Source: Brachybacterium ginsengisoli
Lineage (GTDB): Bacteria > Actinomycetota > Actinomycetes > Actinomycetales > Dermabacteraceae
Assembly: GCF_002407065.1 (NCBI RefSeq)
Contig: NZ_CP023564.1
Span: 2,604,001 to 2,668,000, forward strand
Length of the DNA: 64,000 nt
Direction of reading: 5' to 3'
The notes under the pieces were generated by a model. That model saw only the letters and a list, made by a program, of their open reading frames with translations. It did not search any database and had not been told where the DNA came from. The number at the start of each line of letters is the position of its first letter. Positions within the stretch are counted from its first letter, which is position 1. Of this stretch, positions 28,229-38,169 are shown piece by piece. A program made the position numbers and the translations under genes.

Positions 28229-28640
28229 GACGCAGTCATGTCCTTCCGGGGACGGGTGCGCTCTCGGCGCGGGGCGAGGGAGCTGGGCCGGGCGGCGACC
28301 CCGGGCGGCCGGGACACCGGGCGGCCGGTGCGACGGCGGGGATCGCCGGTGCAACTGTAATGCCGTCGCCGCCCCTCCTGGACGGCCACGGCCGCGGAGC
28401 TCGTCACCATCGGCCGGCCCGCCCTGATGCGGAGAGGGTGATGACGGACCGCAGCACATCCGTCGTCACATCGGGGCCGCCGTTGCGAACCTGTGACGAA
28501 TCTCGGGCAGGTCGCCATATCGTGCGCGGTACCCCTCCACTACCCTGAAGGGCAAGGCGGCGCCGGGGAGGGACCCCTGTGCCCTCCCGCACATACCTGC
28601 GGGGGCAGTCACGACGGCCGCCGAGATCGGATCTGAATCC
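28229..28640. other. Divergent non-coding region between ribF and the L,D-transpeptidase gene
   Basis: 412 bp. It should contain the promoters of both genes. A TACCCT at 28541-28546 is a weak plus-strand -10 candidate, giving a leader of about 88 bases. A pair of GGGCGGCCGG direct repeats lies near 28301-28326. I looked for a cyclic-di-AMP (ydaO) riboswitch, which often precedes wall enzymes in actinobacteria, and saw none. Confidence 0.5.
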
Positions 28641-30203
28641 ATGACCAACGTGACCCACACGGCCTCGCTGGGCGGTCGCAACGGGCGTCGCCGAGTCGCT
28701 CTGCTGATCGTGGCCATCCTCGCCGTGCTCGCCGTCGTCCTCACGGGCGGCGCCCTGGCCTACGCCAAGCAGTTCGACGGCCGCGCGCTCCCGGGCACCA
28801 CCGTGCTCGGGCAGGACGTCGCCGGCAAGACGCCGGAGGAGATCTCCGCTCTCGTCACCGAGCGCGCCGAGTCCGTGAAGGTCACCGTCACCGCCGGCGA
28901 CCAGGAGCTCGAGAAGTCGCTCGCCGACCTCGGGGTGAGCGTCGACGCCGACGCCACCGCGAAGGCCGCCGTCGACCGCGACGATTCCCTCCCCGGTGTG
29001 CTCTCGTCGACCTGGTCGGGCGAGCACGCCGTGAAGCCCGTGGTGACCGTCGACGAGAGCGCGACCGCCAACTTCGCCGAGGGCCTCGTGCCCAAGGACA
29101 GGACGACCCCGGTGGACGCCTCCGTCACCTTCGATGAGGACGCACAGACCTGGAAGGCCGTGCCCGGCCAGCCCGGCCAGGGCGTGGACCCGAAGCCGCT
29201 CGTGGCCGCCGTGGCCGAGAAGGCCCCCGCGCTCGAGGACTTCTCCGTCGAGCAGACCATCGAGGAGATCGCTCCGGCGATCACCACCGATGAGGCCGAG
29301 GAGGTCGTCGGCTCGATCTCGAAGCTGCTCGAGCAGCCCATGGCCATCAAGGGCGCCGACGGCGAGACCCACGAGGTCTCCGCCGAGCGCCGTGCCGGCT
29401 GGATCTCGGTGGCCCCTGCCGAGGACGGCCAGTCCCTCACCATGACCGTGGACGAGGAGTCCGTGCGCGAGTGGGTCGCCGCCCGCGCCGATCAGGACGC
29501 CGTCGAGGCCGAGGACGGCATCGAGCAGGTCGACGAGGACGGCAAGGTCGTCAAGGTCGTCACCGAGAAGAAGGACGGCCTGTCGGTCACCAACACCGAC
29601 AAGGTCGCCGACGACCTGATCACCGCCATGAAGGGCATCACCCCCCTCGAGGCGACCTTCGAGTCCAAGAAGGTCGAGGCCGAGGTCGAGCAGGTCGACG
29701 CCCCCAAGGACGAGAAGGACGAGGACGAGAAGGCCGAGGACAAGAAGGACGACGAGAAGAAGTCCGACGACGAGAAGGGCACCTCCGACGAGGAGGACGA
29801 GCCTGCGGCCGAGCCCACCGGCGAGAAGTGGATCGACGTCGACCTCACCAACAAGACCGTCACCGCCTATGTGGGCGACACCCCGGTGTGGGGCCCGCGC
29901 TCGATCGTCGACGGCAAGAAGGGCAATGAGACGCCCACCGGCACGTACGACATCTACCTGCGCTACGACCGCCAGGACATGACCAACGCGGCGTTCTACC
30001 CCGAGGATCACCCGAAGTACTACTACACCAAGGATGTCCCCTGGGTGCAGTACTTCCACCACGGGTACGGCTTCCACGGCGCACCGTGGCGCTCGTCCTT
30101 CGGGTACTCCGGATCGCACGGCTGCATCAACATGACGGTCTCCGATGCGAAGTGGCTGTACGACTGGGCCAGCATCGGCACCAAGACCGTGGTGCATCGC
30201 TGA
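28641..30203 (+). CDS. L,D-transpeptidase with PG-binding-like repeats
   Basis: 520 residues. A cytoplasmic N-terminus is followed by one membrane/signal-anchor helix (about residues 18-42). Next come two putative peptidoglycan-binding type-4 domains (about 45-160 and 175-340), then a highly charged Asp/Glu/Lys linker (about 353-395). The YkuD catalytic domain is C-terminal. The active-site motif is complete: HGAPW (His about 479), then SHGCINM with the nucleophile Cys about 495. Such enzymes make 3-3 DAP cross-links outside the cell. The start ATG 28641 lacks a clear Shine-Dalgarno. It is on the plus strand between truB and ribF, splitting a normally continuous operon. Confidence 0.93.
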   Translation: MTNVTHTASLGGRNGRRRVALLIVAILAVLAVVLTGGALAYAKQFDGRALPGTTVLGQDVAGKTPEEISALVTERAESVKVTVTAGDQELEKSLADLGVSVDADATAKAAVDRDDSLPGVLSSTWSGEHAVKPVVTVDESATANFAEGLVPKDRTTPVDASVTFDEDAQTWKAVPGQPGQGVDPKPLVAAVAEKAPALEDFSVEQTIEEIAPAITTDEAEEVVGSISKLLEQPMAIKGADGETHEVSAERRAGWISVAPAEDGQSLTMTVDEESVREWVAARADQDAVEAEDGIEQVDEDGKVVKVVTEKKDGLSVTNTDKVADDLITAMKGITPLEATFESKKVEAEVEQVDAPKDEKDEDEKAEDKKDDEKKSDDEKGTSDEEDEPAAEPTGEKWIDVDLTNKTVTAYVGDTPVWGPRSIVDGKKGNETPTGTYDIYLRYDRQDMTNAAFYPEDHPKYYYTKDVPWVQYFHHGYGFHGAPWRSSFGYSGSHGCINMTVSDAKWLYDWASIGTKTVVHR

Positions 30204-30232
30204 TCACCTGAGCGGCGGCGCAGTCCCCCCGA

Positions 30233-30287
30233 CGCACAGAGGAAGGGCCCTTCCCGGGAACACCGGGAAGGGCCCTTCCTCTGTGCG
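30233..30287. terminator. Bidirectional terminator between the L,D-transpeptidase gene and truB
   Basis: The 25 bases 30233-30257 pair perfectly with 30263-30287 around a 5-base loop (GAACA). It starts 30 bp after the transpeptidase stop and ends 49 bp before the truB stop, so it can serve both convergent genes. The stem contains the palindrome GAAGGGCCCTTC twice. Confidence 0.9.
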
Positions 30288-30335
30288 TGATGGGCTCCGA
30301 GCGACGGCGTCGCCACCCTCGAGCCGCCCAGCGGA

Positions 30336-31286
30336 TCAGCAGCGTGCGGGAGGCGGCACCACCAGCGCGGGGCGCCAGGAGTCCCCGTCACGGGCCAGGA
30401 TCGCGATCAGGCGTCCGGCGGCGTCGAGGGCGGCGACCGGAGGCTCCTCGCCGGCCTGGGCGGCTCGCGGGAGCGGGCCGGGTGTCGGCGCGACCTCTGC
30501 CGTCGAGCGGATGCGACGGCCGGAGCCGAGCGCCTCGACCTGCTCCGCGTCGACCCTCAGCGTGGCCAGCACCCGGGAGGCGATCTCCCTCAGCCCGTGC
30601 AGAGGGAGCTCGACGTCGTCCCCCTCCCCCCGAGCCGGGACGTGCAGGGCGTCCTGGACCGAGAAGGGTCCCACCGCGGTGCGGCGCAGGGCGGTGAGAT
30701 GCCCGCCCACGCCCCGCGCTGCGCCGAGGTCCCGAGCGAGGGCGCGCACGTAGGTGCCCGAGGAGCAGTCGATCACCGCATCGAGATCGAGGTGCGGCCC
30801 GTCGGTCGCACGACCGGTCACCTCGAAGCGGGAGATCCGCACGGGCCGGGCGGCGAGCTGGACGTCCTCCCCGGCGCGGGCGCGGGCATAGGCGCGCTTC
30901 CCGTCGATCTTGATCGCGCTCACCGTGGACGGCACCTGCTCGATGTCTCCCCGCAGGGCGCCGAGCGACTCCTCGATCTCCGCCTCGGAGAGGGCGGTCG
31001 CGTCGACGACCTCGCCGAGCTCCTCCCCCTCGCGGTCATCGGTGGTGGTGGCGCGGCCGAGCCGGATCGTGGCCTCGTAGGTCTTGTCGAGGCCCACCAG
31101 ATAGGTCAGCAGACGCGTCCCCTGGCCGACGCCGAGCACCAGCAGGCCGGTCGCCATCGGGTCGAGCGTGCCGGCATGGCCCACCTTCTTGGTGCCCAGC
31201 AGCCAGCGGACCCGAGCGACCACGTCGTGGCTGGTGCGCTCCGGGGCCTTGTCGACCAGCAGGATGCCGTGCGGGGCGGAGGTCAC
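30336..31286 (-). CDS. truB: tRNA pseudouridine(55) synthase TruB
   Basis: 316 residues. TruB makes pseudouridine 55 in the T loop of tRNAs. The catalytic motif GHAGTLDPMATGLL carries the Asp nucleophile (about residue 40). It also has the YEATIRLGRATTTDD motif and SGTYVRALARDLG. The C-terminal part with Ala/Pro-rich tail fits a PUA-like extension. The start is GTG 31286, overlapping the rbfA stop as GTGA. This is the standard rbfA-truB coupling. Confidence 0.96.
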   Translation of the reverse strand: MTSAPHGILLVDKAPERTSHDVVARVRWLLGTKKVGHAGTLDPMATGLLVLGVGQGTRLLTYLVGLDKTYEATIRLGRATTTDDREGEELGEVVDATALSEAEIEESLGALRGDIEQVPSTVSAIKIDGKRAYARARAGEDVQLAARPVRISRFEVTGRATDGPHLDLDAVIDCSSGTYVRALARDLGAARGVGGHLTALRRTAVGPFSVQDALHVPARGEGDDVELPLHGLREIASRVLATLRVDAEQVEALGSGRRIRSTAEVAPTPGPLPRAAQAGEEPPVAALDAAGRLIAILARDGDSWRPALVVPPPARC

Positions 31287-31765
31287 GCCTGGCCGCGGTC
31301 GGTCTCGTCGTCGGAGAGCGACGAGTCGTCGCCGTCCTCGTCCTCCTCGCGCGGCTTGCGGTAGGGATCGGCCTCGCCGGCGTAGGCGGCGCCGGCCTTG
31401 GCCTGCTCGAGCTCGGCGTCGCGCCCGCGGGCCTCGGAGAGGAGGTCCTCGATGACGCGGGCGTTCTCGGGCACCGCATCCGCGATGAACTCGAGGGTCG
31501 GGGTCAGGCGCACGCCGGTCTGGCGCCCCACCTCGCGGCGGAGCATCCCGGTGGCGCTGGCGAGGGCGGCCCCGGTCCCCTCCCGCTCCTCGTCGGTGCC
31601 GAAGACGGTGTAGAAGAGCGTCGCGTGCTGGAGGTCGCCGCTGACGCGGACATCCGTGATCGTCACGAACCCGAGACGCGGGTCCTTGACCCGGGTGTCG
31701 AGCATCGTCGCGACGATGACCTTGATGCGGTCGGCGAGCTTGAGGGCGCGGGGGCTGTCGTTCAT
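31283..31765 (-). CDS. rbfA: 30S ribosome-binding factor RbfA
   Basis: 160 residues. RbfA binds immature 30S subunits and helps 16S 5'-end maturation; it is needed at low temperature. The KH-like core is clear: LADRIKVIVATMLDTRVKDP, GFVTITDVRVSGDLQHATLF, and LRREVGRQTGVRLTPTLEF. A C-terminal acidic tail (EEDEDGDDSSLSDDE) is extra. It overlaps the upstream methyltransferase gene by 4 bp (ATGA) and truB downstream by 4 bp. Confidence 0.95.
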   Translation of the reverse strand: MNDSPRALKLADRIKVIVATMLDTRVKDPRLGFVTITDVRVSGDLQHATLFYTVFGTDEEREGTGAALASATGMLRREVGRQTGVRLTPTLEFIADAVPENARVIEDLLSEARGRDAELEQAKAGAAYAGEADPYRKPREEDEDGDDSSLSDDETDRGQA

Positions 31766-32892
31766 GGGGTCTGATTCTCCTGATCGGCGGCGAGAGCGGA
31801 GAGCTGCTCGACACGAGGGTGGTCTGCGGGGACCGCGAGCAGGACGTCGCGGTCGATGGACTGGTCGACTCGGTGGCGGAAGGCGCCGTCGGCGCTGAGC
31901 ACGCGCAGCCCGGACTCGGCGAGGACCGCCGAGGCCTGCTCGTGATCGAGGGTGCGGCGGTTCACGGCCAGGGCCACGCCCGCGCCGTCCCGCAGCAGGC
32001 GCCGCCATCCTGGGGCGGCCTCGCGCAGCACCTCGAGGGGCGAGCGCTGCCAGGTCCCGCCGGCGCGGGATCCATGCTGGACGCCGTAGGGCAGATCGGC
32101 GACCAGCGCGTCGACCGAGGCCGCCGGCAGCAGGGCGCCGATCCGGGTGGTGTCGCAGCCGAGCACGGTGAGGCGCTGGCCGCCTCCGGCGCGGAAGGAC
32201 TGCTTGTCCGGGGCGAGCTCGACCTCGAGCCGCGTCCCGAGCTGCTCGCCGCGCACGGTGAGCCGGGTGGAGTCCAGGGTGTGCTTGTACCGGTGGTCCT
32301 TGAGCCAGGTGCCCAGGAAGGCGCGGTAGGCCTCGACGTCCTTGCGGTCGATCTCCGCCCCGATCGGGCTCAGGCCCAGGCGCAGGGCGCGGTTGAGCGT
32401 CGTGCCCCGGCCGCACAGCGGGTCCAGCAGCGTGAGCGTGCCGTCGAACAGGCCCGCTCGGCGGGTGGACAGGGCTGCGGCCAGCGAGATCAGGAGCGCG
32501 GTGAACTGCTCGTTGGTCTTGCCCGGGTAGCGGAGGATCGTCTCCAGATCCGCGGGATGATGCAGGATCCCGGGCAGCGCACGCGGACGCAGCAGCGGTC
32601 CCTCCGGATCCGCGGCGGGCTCCTCGACCACGTCGAGCACCCCGAGCGTGGAGGAGAGCGAGCCCAGCAGCCGCCCGAGCTGCTCGGGGTCGTCCTCCGG
32701 GGAGGCCCCGTCGGCGCCGAGGCTCACCTCGAGGGCATCCATCCCGCCGACAGTCCGCTCCCGGAGGGCGGCGGACCTGCCCAGATGCGCGCCGAGCACC
32801 CAGTGCGCCTCCGCACGTGCGAGCGCACCCGCGGCCTGCGCGTAGACGCGATTGGCCGAGGGTGCGCGCAGGACGAGGGACACCTGGGTCAT
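31762..32892 (-). CDS. TRM11-like SAM-dependent methyltransferase
   Basis: 376 residues. It resembles the TRM11/Trm14-type N2-guanine tRNA methyltransferase group. The N-terminal 130 residues are variable. RYPGKTNEQFTALLISLA is followed by motif I DPLCGRGTTLNRALRLGLSPIGAEID and the catalytic motif ADLPYGVQHGS (DLPYG form of N/DPPY), which acts on exocyclic amino groups. No THUMP domain is recognisable. It lies between infB (62 bp) and rbfA (4-bp overlap), so it is embedded in the infB-rbfA-truB operon. The substrate is unknown; rRNA or tRNA is my inference. Confidence 0.8.
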   Translation of the reverse strand: MTQVSLVLRAPSANRVYAQAAGALARAEAHWVLGAHLGRSAALRERTVGGMDALEVSLGADGASPEDDPEQLGRLLGSLSSTLGVLDVVEEPAADPEGPLLRPRALPGILHHPADLETILRYPGKTNEQFTALLISLAAALSTRRAGLFDGTLTLLDPLCGRGTTLNRALRLGLSPIGAEIDRKDVEAYRAFLGTWLKDHRYKHTLDSTRLTVRGEQLGTRLEVELAPDKQSFRAGGGQRLTVLGCDTTRIGALLPAASVDALVADLPYGVQHGSRAGGTWQRSPLEVLREAAPGWRRLLRDGAGVALAVNRRTLDHEQASAVLAESGLRVLSADGAFRHRVDQSIDRDVLLAVPADHPRVEQLSALAADQENQTP

Positions 32893-32954
32893 CGTGGGCT
32901 CCTCCCCCGTCGGGCGCGTCCGGGCGTCCCGCAGGACGCCCGGCCGCCGCCTGA

Positions 32955-35828
32955 TCAGATGCGAGGCTTCTCCTGCATCTCATAGGTGGTGATGTGGTCC
33001 TCGAGCTGGAGGTCGTTGTACGAGCCCAGGTTGATGCCGCACTCGAAGCCGTCTCGGACCTCGGTGACATCGTCCTTGAACCGACGCAGACCCGCCACCT
33101 CGATGTTCTCGGCGACGACCACACCGTTGCGGGTGATGCGAGCCTTCGCACCGCGCTTGATGATGCCGCTGCGCACGATCGAACCGGCGATGTTGCCGAA
33201 CTTGGAGGAGCGGAAGATCTCGCGGATCTCCGCCGAACCGAGCTCGACCTCCTCGTACTCCGGCTTGAGCATGCCCTTCAGGGCGGACTCGACCTCGTCG
33301 ATGGCGTTGTAGATGACCGAGTAGTACTTGATCTCCACGCCCTCGCGGTCGGCGTAGTCCGCGTTCAGACCCTCGGCGCGGACGTTGTAGCCGATGATGA
33401 CCGCGTTCGAGGCGACGGCGAGGTTGATGTTGTTCATCGTGATCGCGCCGACGCCGCGGTCGATGATGCGCAGATCCACGCCCTCGCCGACCTCGATGCC
33501 GAGCAGCGACTCCTCGAGCGCCTCCACCGCACCGGCGGCGTCACCCTTGAGGATGAGGTTGAGGGTCTCGACCTTGCCGTCGGCCATGTGCTGGTTGATG
33601 TCCTCGAGGCTGATCCGCTTGCGGACCTTCGAGAGCGACGCGGCGCGCTTGGCGGCCTCGCGCTTCTCGGCGATCTGGCGGGCGGTGCGCTCATCCTGGG
33701 CGACCAGGAAGGAGTCACCGGCGCCGGGCACCGAGGTCAGACCGAGCACCTGCACCGGACGGGACGGACCCGCCTCGGTGACGGTCTCGCCGTTCTCGTC
33801 GAGCATCGCACGGACACGGCCATGGCCGGTGCCGCAGACGATCGCGTCGCCGACATGCAGGGTGCCCTGCTGGACCAGGACGGTCGCGACCGGGCCGCGA
33901 CCCTTGTCCAGGTTGGCCTCGATGGACACGCCGCGCGCGTCCTTGTCCTCGACGGCGGAGAGCTCGAGAGCGGCGTCCGCGGTGAGCAGGACCGCCTCCA
34001 GCAGCGCGTCGATGTTGACGTTCTCGCGAGCGGAGACATCGACGAACATGGTCTCGCCGCCGTACTCCTCCGCGATCAGGTTGTACTCGGTCAGCTGCTG
34101 TCGGATCTTCTCCGGGTTCGCATCGGGCTTGTCGATCTTGTTGACCGCGACCACGATCGGCACGTTCGCCGCCTGGGCGTGGTTGAGCGCCTCGATGGTC
34201 TGGGGCATCACGCCGTCATCCGCGGCGACCACGAGGATCGCGATGTCGGTGACGTCCGCACCACGGGCACGCATGGCGGTGAACGCCTCGTGACCCGGAG
34301 TGTCGATGAAGGTCAGCGCACGGGGCTGGTCCTCGTGCTCGACCTCGACCTGGTACGCACCGATGTGCTGGGTGATGCCGCCGGCCTCGCCCGCGCCGAC
34401 CTTCGCCTTGCGGATCGTGTCCAGCAGGCGGGTCTTGCCGTGGTCCACGTGGCCCATGACGGTGACCACCGGCGGACGCGGCACGCGGTCCTCGGCGTCC
34501 TCGGCGTCGAGCTCGGCATCGAGATCGATGTCGAACTGCTCGAGCAGCTCGCGCTCCTCGTCCTCCGGGGAGACGATCTCGATCTTGTAGCCCAGCTCCT
34601 CGCCCAGCAGACCGAAGGTCTCCTCGTCGAGCGACTGGGTCGCCGTGGCCATCTCGCCCAGGGCGAAGAGGACGGTGATCAGCGACGCGGGATTGACGTC
34701 GATGCGATCGGCGAAGTCGGACAGCGAGGCACCGCGGCGCAGACGCACGCTCTGGCCGTTGCCGCGCGGGATCGAGACGCCACCCGGCGCCGGAGCCTGC
34801 TGCTGCTCGAACTCCTGACGCTTCGCGCGCTTCGACTTGCGCGAGCGCGCCGGCTTGCCGCCACGGCCGAAGGCACCCTGGGTGCTGCCGCGACCGCCGC
34901 GACCGCGGGGGCCGCCGCCACCGCCGCCGGCGGGACCGGCACCGGGACCGCCCGGACGACCGCCGGGGCCGGGACGACCGCCACGGCCGCGACCGGCGCC
35001 GCCGCCCTGGTTGGCGTCGGCGAGGCCGCCGCTGGAGTGCTGGCGCATGATGCCGGGCGTGGGCATGCCGGGACGGGGTGCACCGCCGCCGGGACGCGGA
35101 GCGCCGCCCTCACGAGGAGGACGGCCGCCGGCCTGGTCACCGGCCGCCGGACGCGGCGGGCGCTGGCCCGGACGGGGCATGCCCTGCGAGCTGGCGAAGG
35201 GGTTGTTGCCCGGGCGGGCACCGCCGGGACGGGGGCCGCCCTCGCCGCGCGGCGCACGGCCGCCGCCCTGTGCGGGCTTGCGGGAGCCGGGACGCGGCAT
35301 CCCCTGCGAGCTGGCGAAGGGGTTGTTGCCGGGGCGGGCACCGCCGGGACGGGGCGCGGGGCGCTCACCGCCGGGCTTCGGCGCGGAAGAGGGCTTCTCC
35401 GTCGCGGCGGGCTCGGTGGCGGGCTCGGTGGCGGGCTTCGCCGCGCCGGGCTTCGGCGCGGTGCTCGGTGCCTCCTCGGCCGGGGCCGGGGCGGATGCCG
35501 TCGGGCTCGGCGCGGGGGTCTCCGCCTCGGGGGCCTTCGGGGCCGGCTCGGCGGCAGGCTTCGGCGCGGGCTTCATGCCCGGCTTGGGCGCGGAGCCGCC
35601 GGGGCGCGGGGCGCCGGAGGACTTGGGGGACGAACCGGTGCCGCTCGCGGATGCGGAGGCGTCGCCGCCCTTGGCGGGCAGCTCCTCACGCAGACGGCGG
35701 GCCACCGGGGCCTCGATGGTCGAGGAGGCGGAACGGACGAATTCGCCCATGTCCTGCAGCTTCTGCAGAACGATCTTGCTCGGGTGTCCGAGCTCCTTGG
35801 CGAGCTCGTGGACGCGGACCTTAGCCAC
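32955..35828 (-). CDS. infB: Translation initiation factor IF-2
   Basis: 957 residues. IF-2 delivers fMet-tRNA to the 30S subunit and promotes subunit joining. The order is: IF2-N helix domain ([20 protein letters not shown]); a long Gly/Pro/Arg/Ala-rich region (about residues 55-330); a second IF2-N ([20 protein letters not shown]); the G domain with [32 protein letters not shown] and NKIDKPDA; and beta-barrel and C-terminal domains. The disordered part contains an internal duplication (see repeat). ylxR is 95 bp upstream. Confidence 0.98.
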   Translation of the reverse strand: MAKVRVHELAKELGHPSKIVLQKLQDMGEFVRSASSTIEAPVARRLREELPAKGGDASASASGTGSSPKSSGAPRPGGSAPKPGMKPAPKPAAEPAPKAPEAETPAPSPTASAPAPAEEAPSTAPKPGAAKPATEPATEPAATEKPSSAPKPGGERPAPRPGGARPGNNPFASSQGMPRPGSRKPAQGGGRAPRGEGGPRPGGARPGNNPFASSQGMPRPGQRPPRPAAGDQAGGRPPREGGAPRPGGGAPRPGMPTPGIMRQHSSGGLADANQGGGAGRGRGGRPGPGGRPGGPGAGPAGGGGGGPRGRGGRGSTQGAFGRGGKPARSRKSKRAKRQEFEQQQAPAPGGVSIPRGNGQSVRLRRGASLSDFADRIDVNPASLITVLFALGEMATATQSLDEETFGLLGEELGYKIEIVSPEDEERELLEQFDIDLDAELDAEDAEDRVPRPPVVTVMGHVDHGKTRLLDTIRKAKVGAGEAGGITQHIGAYQVEVEHEDQPRALTFIDTPGHEAFTAMRARGADVTDIAILVVAADDGVMPQTIEALNHAQAANVPIVVAVNKIDKPDANPEKIRQQLTEYNLIAEEYGGETMFVDVSARENVNIDALLEAVLLTADAALELSAVEDKDARGVSIEANLDKGRGPVATVLVQQGTLHVGDAIVCGTGHGRVRAMLDENGETVTEAGPSRPVQVLGLTSVPGAGDSFLVAQDERTARQIAEKREAAKRAASLSKVRKRISLEDINQHMADGKVETLNLILKGDAAGAVEALEESLLGIEVGEGVDLRIIDRGVGAITMNNINLAVASNAVIIGYNVRAEGLNADYADREGVEIKYYSVIYNAIDEVESALKGMLKPEYEEVELGSAEIREIFRSSKFGNIAGSIVRSGIIKRGAKARITRNGVVVAENIEVAGLRRFKDDVTEVRDGFECGINLGSYNDLQLEDHITTYEMQEKPRI
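35169..35354 (-). repeat. 66-bp direct repeat inside infB
   Basis: Copies at 35169-35234 and 35289-35354 are exactly 120 bp (40 codons) apart and differ at only a few bases. Each encodes [18 protein letters not shown] within the disordered linker. The near identity at DNA level suggests a recent duplication or ongoing homogenisation. Confidence 0.85.
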
Positions 35829-35923
35829 ATTTCTCCTGTCTCGGTCCGGCCGACAAGAGGGCTCGGACCATTAATTCCTGAAGGTGCTCATTGGTGAGTA
35901 CTCATCGGATGTCCATGGTTCTT

Positions 35924-36226
35924 CTACCTGTTCCACGTTCGGGTGAAATCGGGGTTCTCGAGCGATTGGGCGAGGAGCCCGGTGTCGACCGGCCCCCGGA
36001 AGGACCGGGGGAAGCCGCCTCGCCGGAGGGCGAGCTCGAGACATGATGCAACCGGGTGGAGCCACGAACCGCGGCCGGGTGCCGATCCCGAGGGATCGAC
36101 GCGGACTCGCGGAGCGGTTCCGTCGGGAGCGGACTCCCGGACCAGACGCACCAGTGTGTCGCGCGGGGCCACCTCACGGCAACCGACGCACGTGCGCTCG
36201 GGGCGGTGGGAGGAGCGGGTGTCCAT
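35924..36226 (-). CDS. ylxR: YlxR family (DUF448) RNA-binding protein
   Basis: 100 residues. The YlxR fold is a small basic protein that follows nusA in many bacteria and has been linked to RNA binding and transcription control. The signature [20 protein letters not shown] is near residue 10. Further on are [20 protein letters not shown] (usually GRGAYLC-type) and a basic tail. The 140 bp between it and the nusA stop hold no gene. Confidence 0.92.
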   Translation of the reverse strand: MDTRSSHRPERTCVGCREVAPRDTLVRLVRESAPDGTAPRVRVDPSGSAPGRGSWLHPVASCLELALRRGGFPRSFRGPVDTGLLAQSLENPDFTRTWNR

Positions 36227-36366
36227 TCCTCCCTCTCCGTTCCGAGCGACTCCGCACGAGCAGGTGCACGATCGACGTCCGATCAGTGCGTCCGCTCGGC
36301 GAACAGCCTCCCCAGTGTAGCCGATCGGCTCGTCACCGACCGCGCCGGGGAGGCGTGGGACACACC

Positions 36367-37353
36367 TCAGTCGGCGGAGCCGGGCTCCGGCGCGCCTTCG
36401 GCGCGGATGTCGATCTTCCAGCCCGTGAGCTTGGCGGCGAGGCGGGCGTTCTGCCCGTCCTTGCCGATCGCGAGGGAGAGCTGGTTCTCGGGGACGACGG
36501 CCCGCGCCGAACGCCCGACCTCGTCGAGCACCGTCACGCTCGTGATCCGCGCCGGGGACAGCGCGTTGACGACGTAGGTCGCCGGATCCTCGTCGAAGTC
36601 GACGATGTCGATCTTCTCGCCGCCGAGCTCGTTCATCACCGAGCGCACTCGGGCGCCCATCGGACCGATGCAGGAGCCCTTCGCGTTGACGCCGGGCACG
36701 GTGGCGCGCACGGACATCTTCGTGCGGTGGCCCGCCTCACGGGCGAGGCCCGCGATCTCGACGGTGCCGTCGGCGACCTCCGGGACCTCGAGGTCGAACA
36801 GTCGACGCACCAGGTTCGGGTGCGAGCGCGAGAGGGTGATCTGGGGGCCCTTGGGCCCGCGTCGCGCCTCGGTCACGTACGCCCGCAGCCGACGGCCGTG
36901 CGAGTAGTCCTCGCCCGGGACCCGCTCGTGCGGGGGCAGCACGGCCTCGACCTCGCCGAGGTCGACGAGGACCATGCGCGGGTCCCGCCCTTGCTGGATG
37001 ATGCCGGAGACGATCTGGTCGGCGCGGTCGGCGTACTCGCCGAGCACCGCCTCGTCCTCCAGATCGCGGATGCGCTGGAAGATGACCTGGCGCGCCGTCG
37101 ACGCCGCGACCCGGCCGAAGTTCTCGGGGGTGTCGTCCCACTCCTCGAGGACGACGCCCTCGGCGTCGCGCTCGCGGGCGATCACGGCGACCTCCCCGGT
37201 GCTGTCGTCGATGAGCACCTCGGAGTCGCGCACCGGGTGGTCGGTGTGGAGGTAGGCGGCGTGCAGCGCAGAGCGGATCGCGTCGAGCAGCACGGGAAGG
37301 CTGATCTCGCGCTCGCGCTCCAGGGCCCGGAGGGCACCCATGTCGATGTCCAT
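36367..37353 (-). CDS. nusA: Transcription termination/antitermination factor NusA
   Basis: 328 residues, the short actinobacterial form without acidic C-terminal repeats. The order is: N-terminal RNAP-binding domain (about 1-115), S1 domain ([20 protein letters not shown]), KH1 ([20 protein letters not shown]) and KH2 ([20 protein letters not shown]). ATG 37353 ([11 protein letters not shown]) was chosen, preceded by GAAGGAGAGC inside rimP; the frame stays open 99 bp further, but as low-complexity Thr/Pro/Arg read from rimP. It starts 1 bp after the rimP stop. Confidence 0.97.
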   Translation of the reverse strand: MDIDMGALRALEREREISLPVLLDAIRSALHAAYLHTDHPVRDSEVLIDDSTGEVAVIARERDAEGVVLEEWDDTPENFGRVAASTARQVIFQRIRDLEDEAVLGEYADRADQIVSGIIQQGRDPRMVLVDLGEVEAVLPPHERVPGEDYSHGRRLRAYVTEARRGPKGPQITLSRSHPNLVRRLFDLEVPEVADGTVEIAGLAREAGHRTKMSVRATVPGVNAKGSCIGPMGARVRSVMNELGGEKIDIVDFDEDPATYVVNALSPARITSVTVLDEVGRSARAVVPENQLSLAIGKDGQNARLAAKLTGWKIDIRAEGAPEPGSAD

Positions 37354-37354
37354 C

Positions 37355-38041
37355 TCAGCTCTCCTTCTGTGCGTCCGCGCCGGGTGCGGCGGTCGCGTCG
37401 TTCGTGGTGGTCGCGTCGTCCGTGGTGGTCTCGTCGTCGGCGGCCTCGTCACCGATGGCGGCCGCCGCGCCGGCGGCGGTCGCGCTCTCGGCGTCGGCGA
37501 GCAGCTGGGCGAGGTCCTCGGGCGGGTCGAACTCGACCTCGACCCGGGCGCCGGTGACCTCGGCGATCGGGAGCCGCAGATGCTCCGTGGTGCCGGCGGG
37601 CAGCTTCACGGGGCGCCCGCGGTCGTCGCGGCCGGGCTCCTGGCGCAGGTGCAGCTCCTCGCCGTCGACGGCGAGGAGGCGGGCGCGGAAGGCGGTGCCG
37701 TCCGCGGCGGTGAGGATCAGCAGCCGGCCGCGGGAGCGGCGGAAGTGGCGCGGGGCGGTCAGCTCGCGCTCGACGCCCGGCGTGGTGACCTCGAGCAGGA
37801 CGGGTGCGCTGCCCAGCACGGCGTCGTCGGCGTCCACCGCCTCGGAGAGCTCGCGGGAGGCCTCGGCCACGGCATCGAGGTCCGCGCTGCCCAGCTGGTC
37901 CTCGGGGAGATCGACGATGAGCCGCACCTGCGGCATCCCGCCGCCCTGGCGGATCTCGACGTCCTCGAGGACGAGCCCGTGGGCGTCCAGCACCCGGGTC
38001 GCCGTCTCCCGCAGGATGGTCTGGTCGTCGAGTGCGCTCAT
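37355..38041 (-). CDS. rimP: Ribosome maturation factor RimP
   Basis: 228 residues, about 60 more than E. coli RimP. RimP assists 30S assembly. The N-terminal KH-like part has [20 protein letters not shown] and the motif [19 protein letters not shown]. The typical [19 protein letters not shown] lies about residue 90. The C-terminal SH3-like domain is followed by an Ala/Thr/Asp-rich tail of about 45 residues. It is the first gene of the rimP-nusA-ylxR-infB series and divergent from the DUF4439 lipoprotein gene. Confidence 0.93.
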   Translation of the reverse strand: MSALDDQTILRETATRVLDAHGLVLEDVEIRQGGGMPQVRLIVDLPEDQLGSADLDAVAEASRELSEAVDADDAVLGSAPVLLEVTTPGVERELTAPRHFRRSRGRLLILTAADGTAFRARLLAVDGEELHLRQEPGRDDRGRPVKLPAGTTEHLRLPIAEVTGARVEVEFDPPEDLAQLLADAESATAAGAAAAIGDEAADDETTTDDATTTNDATAAPGADAQKES

Positions 38042-38157
38042 GGCCCGCCCGCCTCCTGCTGCTATGGGTGTCTGTGCCGCCTCGGGTCGGTCCCCGGAGC
38101 GTTGGCACCAGGATAGTGGTCATGACGTCCTCGTGCCTCTCCGGGAGGCGCCGATGC

Positions 38158-38163
38158 GAGAAT
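38158..38163 (+). promoter_or_regulatory. Candidate -10 (GAGAAT) for the DUF4439 lipoprotein gene
   Basis: GAGAAT, preceded by TGC, ends 6 bases before GTG 38170, so transcription would start at or next to the start codon. There is no Shine-Dalgarno sequence. A leaderless mRNA is inferred. Confidence 0.35.
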
Positions 38164-38169
38164 CATCCC

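Noticed and set aside
28553..28640. Cyclic-di-AMP riboswitch before the L,D-transpeptidase gene
   Set aside because: The leader is only about 88 bases and lacks the conserved ydaO core.
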